Shown: one piece after another, positions 53,959 to 59,520 of the stretch
Layout: the number at the start of each line of letters is the position of its first letter
How positions within the stretch are numbered: the stretch's first letter is position 1
Origin: Afipia sp.
Lineage (GTDB): Bacteria; Pseudomonadota; Alphaproteobacteria; Rhizobiales; Xanthobacteraceae
DNA length: 59,520 nt
Direction of reading: 5' to 3'
NCBI GenBank assembly: GCA_017474385.1
Contig: JAFVHU010000122.1
Location: forward strand, 1 to 59,520
Translations under genes and position numbers: made by a program
Notes under the pieces: generated by a model
What the model saw: only the letters and a program-made list of their open reading frames with translations
What the model was told of the DNA's origin: nothing
Databases searched by the model: none

Positions 53959-55065
53959 ATGGACAGAATTGAGTGTGTCGTCGTCGGCGCCGGCGTGGTC
54001 GGGCTCGCCGTTGCACGCAACCTGGCGCGCGCGGGTCTTGAGGTCGTCGTGGTCGAGGCCGCCGGAGACATCGGGACCGGCACATCGTCGCGCAACAGCG
54101 AGGTGATCCACGCCGGAATCTACTATCCCGCGGGCAGTCTGATGGCGCGGATGTGTGTTGCCGGCAAACAGGCGCTCTATGCCTATTGCGACGCCCACGG
54201 CGTGCCGTACCGGCGCTGCGGCAAGCTGATCGTCGCGACCGCAGCCAATGAGGACGAGAAGCTGGTTTCGATCAAGTCGCATGCCGAAGCCAACGGCGTT
54301 GACGATATGCGCGTGTTGTCGGCGGCCGAAGCGCGCTCGCTCGAGCCCGCCCTGCATTGCACCGGCGCGTTGCTGTCGCCATCCACCGGCATCGTCGACA
54401 GCCATGCCTATATGCTGGCGCTGCGCGGCGAGATCGAGGATGCCGGCGGCGCACTCGCGTTTCACGCGCCGCTCAAGCGCGCGAAAGCCGTGGCCGATGG
54501 TTTTGAAGTGGAGATCGGCGGCGATGCGCCGATGACGCTTGCGTGCCGCATCCTGATCAACTCGGCCGGGCTCAATGCGCCTGGAATTGCGCGCGCCATC
54601 GACGGCATGCCGGCCGATCGCATTCCGGTGAGCTATTACGCCAAGGGCAACTATTTCAGTTGCAGCACGCGCGCGCCGTTCTCGCACCTGATCTATCCGG
54701 TGCCGGAGCCCGGCGGCCTCGGCGTGCATCTGACCATCGATCTCGGTGGTCAGGCGAAATTCGGCCCTGACGTCGAATGGGTGGACACGCTCGACTACGC
54801 CGTCGACCCCGCGCGGGCCGAGCGGTTCTATCCGGCGATCCGCCGTTACTGGCCAACGCTTCCCGACGGCGCCCTGGCCCCGAGCTATTCGGGAATCCGG
54901 CCCAAGATCGTACCGCCCGCCGTGGCGCGGCAGGATTTCGTGATCCAAGGCCCGCAGGACCATGGTCTTGCGGGGCTGGTCAACCTGTTCGGGATCGAGT
55001 CGCCCGGCCTGACCTCATCCCTCGCCATTGCGGACGATGTGGCTCAACGCGCCGGAGCGGTGTAG
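53959..55065 (+). CDS. FAD-dependent oxidoreductase, L-2-hydroxyglutarate oxidase-like
   Basis: A 368-residue DAO-family flavoprotein. The FAD loop is [40 protein letters not shown] is the hallmark of the L2HGDH/LhgO group, where the His is near the flavin; the end has [20 protein letters not shown]. It probably oxidises an L-2-hydroxyacid and feeds electrons to quinone. The ATG at 53959 has no strong Shine-Dalgarno. It is divergent from the PAS-GGDEF-EAL gene. Confidence 0.87.
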   Translation: MDRIECVVVGAGVVGLAVARNLARAGLEVVVVEAAGDIGTGTSSRNSEVIHAGIYYPAGSLMARMCVAGKQALYAYCDAHGVPYRRCGKLIVATAANEDEKLVSIKSHAEANGVDDMRVLSAAEARSLEPALHCTGALLSPSTGIVDSHAYMLALRGEIEDAGGALAFHAPLKRAKAVADGFEVEIGGDAPMTLACRILINSAGLNAPGIARAIDGMPADRIPVSYYAKGNYFSCSTRAPFSHLIYPVPEPGGLGVHLTIDLGGQAKFGPDVEWVDTLDYAVDPARAERFYPAIRRYWPTLPDGALAPSYSGIRPKIVPPAVARQDFVIQGPQDHGLAGLVNLFGIESPGLTSSLAIADDVAQRAGAV

Positions 55066-55160
55066 CCTCTCAGCCGCACGCGCCACCGCTCCTCGCAACG
55101 GCAACTGTTGCCGTTACGAGCATCGCGTTGAATCGCTTGTGGGATTCGGTAGTGGAAAAG

Positions 55161-55337
55161 TCAGTGGACCGTTGCGAGCTTGATACGCTCGATTTGGTCC
55201 TTGAGCACCAGCTTGCGGCGCTTGAGTTCGATAATCTGGAGGTCGTCGGTGGAAAGATGCTGGAGAGCATCGTGCAATTCGTTTTCCAGAACTTCGTGTT
55301 TACGTTCCAGTTCAACGAGATGCGCCTGAATCGCCAT
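55161..55337 (-). CDS. DUF465 (YdcH) family protein, 58 residues
   Basis: A short gene with an excellent Shine-Dalgarno (AAAGGAGACTTCT before the ATG). The 58-residue product begins MAIQAHLVELERKHEVLEN and has LQIIELKRRKLVLKDQIERI, the charged helical hairpin of DUF465/YdcH. A longer frame over the same DNA is a shadow. The function is unknown in general. A second DUF465 gene lies 252 bp away, divergently. Confidence 0.9.
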   Translation of the reverse strand: MAIQAHLVELERKHEVLENELHDALQHLSTDDLQIIELKRRKLVLKDQIERIKLATVH

Positions 55338-55589
55338 AGAAGTCTCCTTTGTGAGTGGACCTCAGATCGGATCTGGACGGCCAAGTCTACATGACCGGAG
55401 CCGTCTGTCGACAGCGGAGTCAAAACAACCGTTCAAAATTTTCGTACACAAAGGAAACGAATTGTGAGGGAACCCGCCCCGCGATACCGTCGCTAGTACT
55501 CCACTGGAGTTGGTAACGATTTTCTGCAATGACGATCATGCGGAAGCGTTCTGAGACACTTACCTGAAAGTCTGGGCAAATTCAGTCAA
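55338..55589. promoter_or_regulatory. Gap between divergent DUF465 genes
   Basis: The 252-bp gap must hold two promoters. On the plus strand GGAAC (55469-55473) and CGCT (55491-55494) are 17 bp apart, an imperfect EcfG-type promoter (consensus CGTT). No strong sigma-70 pair or hairpin is evident. Confidence 0.25.
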
Positions 55590-55805
55590 ATGACGGTTAT
55601 GGTAGATCAGGACAACAACGAATACGCGCTTGAACTGGCGCAGTTGCAGCAGGAGCATCGCGACCTGGACGCCGCCATCGAGGCGCTGCATCAGTCGCCC
55701 GCGCCGGACCTGCTCAGATTGCAGCGTTTAAAAAAACGCAAGTTGCAGTTGCGCGACCGGATTTCATTTATCGAAGACCAGATCACGCCTGACATCATCG
55801 CCTGA
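55590..55805 (+). CDS. DUF465 (YdcH) family protein, 71 residues
   Basis: A 71-residue acidic-basic helical protein: YALELAQLQQEHRDLDAAIE, then LLRLQRLKKRKLQLRDRISF with IEDQI. The Lys/Arg core KKRKLQLRDRI mirrors the RRKLVLKDQI of its divergent neighbour, so the two are paralogues. The start is ATG 55590 or 55599. The function is unknown. Confidence 0.87.
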   Translation: MTVMVDQDNNEYALELAQLQQEHRDLDAAIEALHQSPAPDLLRLQRLKKRKLQLRDRISFIEDQITPDIIA

Positions 55806-55838
55806 TTTTGCGTCACGACGCCGCAGCATGATGCAGTC

Positions 55839-56540
55839 TCAGAGAACTGCCTGCGCGCGGCCTCCTCGCCGCAATGCCTTTCGCACATACATCGCGCGGT
55901 CGGCCGCCTCCATCACATCAGCGACATTGTCCGCAACACCGATCAGCGCAATGCCCGCGGATGCGCCCGCGACCACGGGTCCTCCCTTGAAAACAAATGT
56001 GAGCTGATCGATGGCCTGTTCAAGTGCCGCCGCTTTCGCCAGCGCATCGGCCTCGGTCAAATTCCAGAGCAGCAATCCGAATTCGTCGCCGCCGAGCCGG
56101 CCCACCACATCCGATGAGCGGACATGACGCATCAGAACAGCGACCACGCCCTTGAGCACGATATCGCCGGCCGCGTGACCGAAGGTGTCGTTGATCGGCT
56201 TGAGGCGATCGACGTCGAGCACGATCAGCGCGCCGCTCGCCTTGTAGCGCCGGATGTAGGCGATCGAGCGGTCAAGCTCGCGTTCGAAGCCGCGGCGGTT
56301 GTAGATGTTCAGCAGGAAGTCAGTATCGGCCCAGGCCTGAAGTTCGTCGATCCGGGCCTCGGCCGCGGCGAGTTCCGCCTTCAGGGCCGCGACCTGCCGC
56401 CTGGCTTTGGCCGCCGATGAGGCCGTTGCAGGTTTGCGCTTGGGGTTGGCGGATACCTTGCTGCGGGGCACCGCCGCACGCTTCGACGGCTTCTTCGCCG
56501 CAGTGCGTCGCATTGCCGCTTTTCTGCCCGGTTTCTTCAA
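55839..56540 (-). CDS. Diguanylate cyclase with basic N-terminal tail
   Basis: A 233-residue (from TTG 56540) or 224-residue (from ATG 56513) protein. The first 50 residues are Lys/Arg/Ala/Pro-rich (KPGRKAAMRRTAAKKPSKRA), followed by a short coiled coil (RQVAALKAELAAAEARIDEL). The GGDEF domain is complete: TDFLLNIYNRRGFERELDRS, VLDVDRLKPINDTFGHAAGD, GRLGGDEFG, with the product-inhibition I-site RSSD five residues upstream. There is no membrane or known sensor domain. Activity is very likely; the tail could bind nucleic acid. Confidence 0.9.
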   Translation of the reverse strand: MKKPGRKAAMRRTAAKKPSKRAAVPRSKVSANPKRKPATASSAAKARRQVAALKAELAAAEARIDELQAWADTDFLLNIYNRRGFERELDRSIAYIRRYKASGALIVLDVDRLKPINDTFGHAAGDIVLKGVVAVLMRHVRSSDVVGRLGGDEFGLLLWNLTEADALAKAAALEQAIDQLTFVFKGGPVVAGASAGIALIGVADNVADVMEAADRAMYVRKALRRGGRAQAVL

Positions 56541-56656
56541 TTTACCGCCCCGCCGTTGACCATGAAAGGATAACGGATTCGCGTTAGCTTGCCACGCAGG
56601 GACGCAACCCTATAATCCGCCCCTCTTTTTCCGGCCTTTTTGAAGATTCCGTCCAA

Positions 56657-57142
56657 ATGACCACCCCCGTTGCCATTATCATGGGAAGCCAGTCCGACTG
56701 GGAAACCATGCGCCATGCCGCAGAGACCCTGACCGCCCTCGGCGTTTCGCATGAGGCGCGCATCGTCTCGGCGCACCGCACCCCCGAGCGGCTCTACAGC
56801 TTTGCCAAGGGCGCCAAGGCGGCCGGGTTCCAGGTCATCATCGCAGGCGCCGGAGGTGCTGCGCATCTGCCCGGCATGGCGGCGGCTTTGACGGAACTTC
56901 CGGTGTTCGGTGTGCCGGTGGAATCCAAGGCGCTGTCGGGCGTGGATTCGCTGTACTCCATTGTGCAAATGCCCGCCGGAATCCCGGTCGGCACCTTGGC
57001 GATCGGAAAGTCCGGCGCTATCAATGCCGCCCTGCTCGCCGCAAGCGTTCTGGCGCTCAACGATGCCGGCCTTGCAACCCGGCTTGCAACATGGCGCAAG
57101 CAACAGACCGAGGCCGTGAGCGAGCGCCCAAAGGACGCCTAG
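56657..57142 (+). CDS. purE: 5-(carboxyamino)imidazole ribonucleotide mutase PurE
   Basis: The 161-residue class I PurE converts N5-CAIR to CAIR in purine synthesis. Motifs: [34 protein letters not shown] and [19 protein letters not shown]. Its TAG stop lies at the edge of composite repeat copy 3. In most genomes purE and purK overlap or nearly touch; here the repeat separates them by 136 bp. Confidence 0.97.
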   Translation: MTTPVAIIMGSQSDWETMRHAAETLTALGVSHEARIVSAHRTPERLYSFAKGAKAAGFQVIIAGAGGAAHLPGMAAALTELPVFGVPVESKALSGVDSLYSIVQMPAGIPVGTLAIGKSGAINAALLAASVLALNDAGLATRLATWRKQQTEAVSERPKDA

Positions 57143-57271
57143 TGATCATTGGTTCTGACATTCGTTTCAGAACCAAAGGATCACTAGAATTGTAATTTAC
57201 GAGTGTCCTTTCGTATCCGACGTTCGCTCGGAAGGCGCTGCAGAGTGAAGCGAACGTCGGATACGGGACAC
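57140..57271. repeat. Composite double-hairpin repeat, copy 3 (reverse orientation)
   Basis: On this strand the order is hairpin B then A. Hairpin B starts TAGTGATC and has an internal deletion, leaving GGTTCTGA/TCAGAACC arms around CATTCGTT. Hairpin A (57203-57271) has GTGTCC/GGACAC and the same exact 16-bp inner arms as copy 1. The B end overlaps the purE stop; the A end is 7 bp before the purK start codon. Confidence 0.95.
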
Positions 57272-57278
57272 GAACTAA

Positions 57279-58379
57279 GTGACATCTTCCAATCGGGTGA
57301 CGCTGAAACCAGGCGACACCATCGGAATTCTCGGCGGCGGACAATTGGGCAGGATGCTCGCGCTCGCGGCCGCGCGTCTCGGCCTCAAGGCGCAGGTATT
57401 TTCGCCGGACCCGGATTCACCGGCCTTCGATGTGGTGCAGAACGCGACCTGCGCGGAGTATGCCGATGTCGAGGCGCTCGAACTGTTCGCATCCGATGTC
57501 GCCGTCATCACCTACGAATTCGAGAACATTCCCTCCTCGACCGCGATGATCCTGTCGGCCCGCCGCCCGGTGCTGCCGGATCCGAAGGTGCTGGAAACCG
57601 TGCAGGACCGGTTCGCGGAAAAGAATTTCGTGAGCAAACTCGGCATCGCCACTGCGCGTTATGCCGATGCCTCCTCAGCACAGGAATTGAAAACCGCGAT
57701 CGGACAGATCGGGCTGCCTGCCGTGCTCAAGACGCGGCGCTTCGGCTACGACGGCAAGGGCCAGGTCGTGGTCCGCGAAGGCGACGATCCGGAAACGGTG
57801 TGGGCCGATCTCGAAACGCGGTCCGCGATCCTCGAGGCCTTCGTGCCGTTCGAGCGCGAGATTTCCGTGGTCGCGGCGCGCAGCGTCAACGGCGAGGTGG
57901 TTTGCTACGACGTCACCGAGAACGAGCATCGCGACCATATTCTGAAGTATTCCTACGCACCGGCGCGCATCTCCGACGATCTCGCGGCGCAGGCTCGCGT
58001 CATCGCGGAGAAGATCGCGACCGCGCTGGACTATGTCGGCGTACTCGCGGTGGAATTGTTCGTGGTGCCCGGCAAGGATGGACCAAGCCTACTGGTCAAC
58101 GAGATCGCCCCGCGGGTGCATAATTCCGGCCACTGGACGCTGGACGGCGCATCGGTGTCGCAGTTCGAGCAGCACATCCGCGCCATCGCCGGCTGGCCGC
58201 TGGCGCATCCGGTCCGGCATGGCGACGTCATCATGACCAATCTGATCGGCGACGACATCCTCGACTACGGCAAGTGGCTGGGCATCCCCGGCGCCACGGT
58301 GCATCTGTACGGCAAGGGCGCCCCCCGCCCCGGCCGCAAGATGGGCCATGTGACCGAGGTCAAGGCTCCACAGAAGTAG
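57279..58379 (+). CDS. purK: N5-carboxyaminoimidazole ribonucleotide synthase PurK
   Basis: A 366-residue ATP-grasp enzyme that makes N5-CAIR from AIR, bicarbonate and ATP. The start region is GDTIGILGGGQLGRMLALAA; ATP-grasp pieces are VLKTRRFGYDGKGQ, EAFVPFEREISVVAARS and VNEIAPRVHNSGHWT. The start codon is a GTG (57279). The only Shine-Dalgarno-like bases (GGGA) belong to the outer arm of the composite repeat. It acts immediately before PurE in the pathway. Confidence 0.96.
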   Translation: MTSSNRVTLKPGDTIGILGGGQLGRMLALAAARLGLKAQVFSPDPDSPAFDVVQNATCAEYADVEALELFASDVAVITYEFENIPSSTAMILSARRPVLPDPKVLETVQDRFAEKNFVSKLGIATARYADASSAQELKTAIGQIGLPAVLKTRRFGYDGKGQVVVREGDDPETVWADLETRSAILEAFVPFEREISVVAARSVNGEVVCYDVTENEHRDHILKYSYAPARISDDLAAQARVIAEKIATALDYVGVLAVELFVVPGKDGPSLLVNEIAPRVHNSGHWTLDGASVSQFEQHIRAIAGWPLAHPVRHGDVIMTNLIGDDILDYGKWLGIPGATVHLYGKGAPRPGRKMGHVTEVKAPQK

Positions 58380-58382
58380 CAA

Positions 58383-58417
58383 TGAAAAAGGCTGCCGCGA
58401 TCGCTCGCGACAGCCTT
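58383..58417 (-). terminator. aqpZ intrinsic terminator
   Basis: AAGGCTG and CGCGA (58388-58400) pair with TCGCG and CAGCCTT (58405-58417). On the minus strand the stem is followed by TTTTT, so it ends aqpZ transcription. It also lies just after the purK stop. Confidence 0.75.
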
Positions 58418-58440
58418 GGTCTTTCCCTAAAAATCAGGCG

Positions 58441-59154
58441 TTACCTGCCGGCGACGATTCCTTCCGGCTCATCGCTCAGCCAGCGATAGACCACGCCGCC
58501 GATGACGCCGCCGATCAGCGGCGCGACCCAGAACAGCCAGAGTTGCTGAATGGCCCAGCCGCCGACGAACAGGGCGGGACCGGTGCTGCGCGCCGGGTTT
58601 ACCGAGGTGTTGGTGACGGGGATGCTGACGAGATGGATCAGCACCAGCGCAAGGCCGATGGCGAGCGGGGCGAAACCGGCCGGCGCCTTGCCATGAGTCG
58701 CGCCCATGATGATGAACAGGAACATCGCCGTCATCGCCACTTCGCACACGAAACCGGCCAGCAGGCTGTACTTGCCCGGCGAATGGTCGGCGTAGCCGTT
58801 GGAGGCGAAGCCGCCCGCGAGGTCGAAACCGGCCTTGCCGCTGGCGATCACGTACAGCAGGGCCGCGCCCAGAATCGCGCCGATAACCTGGGCGATGATG
58901 TAGGGAATGACCTGCCCGCCGGGAAAGCGGCCGCCGGCCGCGAGCCCGACGGTGACGGCGGGATTGAGATGGCAGCCGGACACATGGCCGATGGCGAACG
59001 CCATGGTGACGACGCTCAGGCCGAAGGCAAACGAGACCCCGAGCAGGCCGATGCCGACCTGCGGAAAGGCGGCCGCGAGGACCGCGCTGCCGCAGCCTGC
59101 AAATGTCAGCCAGAACGTGCCGATGACCTCGGCGGCGTATTTCTTCGCATTCAT
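58441..59154 (-). CDS. aqpZ: Aquaporin Z
   Basis: A 237-residue water channel with six membrane segments and both pore motifs: [15 protein letters not shown] and [16 protein letters not shown]. The His and the ar/R Arg next to the second NPA fit the narrow AqpZ filter rather than a glycerol facilitator. Start is the ATG at 59154. It is convergent with purK and has its own terminator. Confidence 0.95.
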   Translation of the reverse strand: MNAKKYAAEVIGTFWLTFAGCGSAVLAAAFPQVGIGLLGVSFAFGLSVVTMAFAIGHVSGCHLNPAVTVGLAAGGRFPGGQVIPYIIAQVIGAILGAALLYVIASGKAGFDLAGGFASNGYADHSPGKYSLLAGFVCEVAMTAMFLFIIMGATHGKAPAGFAPLAIGLALVLIHLVSIPVTNTSVNPARSTGPALFVGGWAIQQLWLFWVAPLIGGVIGGVVYRWLSDEPEGIVAGR

Positions 59155-59426
59155 GTCACGTCTCCCCTGAATCGTGGTGTTGGATCACCTCGGGAACCGT
59201 AGAAATGGGAGTCTTAAGCCTTCCTTCTGAATTCCCCCGAATCGCGGGCCCGGCCCGTCTAATTTGCCCCGGAATCATGACTTTCAGGCCCCTGAAAAAG
59301 GCCATCCACAGGTGGACATTCCCGGTTTGATCTGGTACATCCGCGCCTTCGATGAGAAGGGCGTGGCCTTTAGCCGGTCCTTCGTCGTCTCCTGAATTTC
59401 ATGATTGAAACCAAAGAGGATGCCGC
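59155..59426. promoter_or_regulatory. aqpZ-rpsU divergent gap
   Basis: The 272-bp gap carries hairpins TTTCAGG/CCTGAAA (59282-59297) and GCGCCTTC/GAAGGGCGT (about 59342-59365). The second lies in the presumed rpsU leader. AGAGGA at 59415-59420 is the rpsU ribosome-binding site. No recognised riboswitch is seen. Confidence 0.3.
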
Positions 59427-59520
59427 GTGCAGGTTCTCGTCCGCGATAACAATGTCGACCAGGCTCTCAAGGCGCTGAAGAAAAAGATGCAGCGCGAGGG
59501 CATTTTCCGCGAGATGAAGC
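59427..59520 (+). CDS. rpsU: 30S ribosomal protein S21, 5' part
   Basis: The frame opens at a GTG and reads [20 protein letters not shown] then [10 protein letters not shown] before the window ends, an unmistakable S21 N-terminus. AGAGGA is placed six bases upstream. S21 helps 16S rRNA engage mRNA. In enterobacteria it is linked with dnaG and rpoD, but here it is far from them. Confidence 0.95.
   Translation, partial: MQVLVRDNNVDQALKALKKKMQREGIFREMK

Noticed and set aside
55070-55423. A 117-codon minus-strand frame
   Set aside because: The 58-residue DUF465 frame in the same DNA has a strong Shine-Dalgarno and family similarity; the longer frame has neither.

Overview
This is a GC-rich chromosomal segment from an alphaproteobacterium, most likely of the Bradyrhizobium/Rhodopseudomonas/Afipia group (Nitrobacteraceae). 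The evidence is: DnaG without zinc-ligand cysteines, a 1154-residue CarB with an internal insert, tRNA-His with A73 and no encoded G-1, a CtrA-type motif, an EcfG-type promoter in front of dps, a PhaR-type motif in front of a phasin, and several short palindromic intergenic repeats of the kind common in these genomes. There is no prophage, complete insertion sequence or CRISPR array. Most of the window is ordinary core genome.

Layout. 1-3.1 kb: rpoD (5' part only) and dnaG, on the minus strand. 3.2-9.3 kb: a cysteine hydrolase, a BrnT/BrnA toxin-antitoxin pair, a gamma-glutamylcyclotransferase-like protein, two transglutaminase-like proteins, an N-formylglutamate amidohydrolase, a LysE-type exporter, and an ArsR regulator overlapping an SRPBCC protein. 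9.4-15 kb: two acyl-CoA synthetases, YqeY and two tandem alpha/beta hydrolases, separated by palindromic repeats. 15.2-22.9 kb: carA, an antiporter remnant, dps, a methyltransferase, carB and greA. 22.9-27.5 kb: a small Cys-rich secreted protein, DoxX, a TSUP permease, an Lrp regulator, trxB and a LysR regulator. 27.6-30.7 kb: a candidate anti-Shine-Dalgarno small RNA and the divergent copA/csoR copper pair. 30.9-38 kb: an MHYT-GGDEF-EAL protein, tRNA-His, two phasins and a PdhS-like sensor kinase. 38-44.3 kb: an iron ABC transporter (binding protein and permease), an AI-2E/PerM-type protein, an orphan exported protein and the two CoA-transferase subunits. 44.6-51 kb: AsmA and a tightly overlapping GlpD-like/PotGHI operon. 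51-59.5 kb: a PAS-GGDEF-EAL protein, an FAD oxidoreductase, two DUF465 proteins, a diguanylate cyclase, purE, purK, aqpZ and the start of rpsU.

Themes. Three c-di-GMP proteins lie within 26 kb. Phasins, CoA-transferase and acyl-CoA synthetases point to polyhydroxybutyrate and fatty-acid metabolism. Copper and iron handling each have a recognisable gene set and a plausible cis-site.

The most novel-looking feature is a three-copy composite repeat of about 130-160 bp (4981-5140, 27466-27623, 57140-57271). Each copy is two long hairpins in fixed order, both built as an outer arm, an asymmetric bulge and an exact 16-bp inner arm, with CTAG tetranucleotides at the hairpin feet. One stem carries a compensatory base pair change. 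In all three copies an outer end supplies the TAG stop codon of a neighbouring gene. In two copies the other end lies just upstream of the next gene's start codon.
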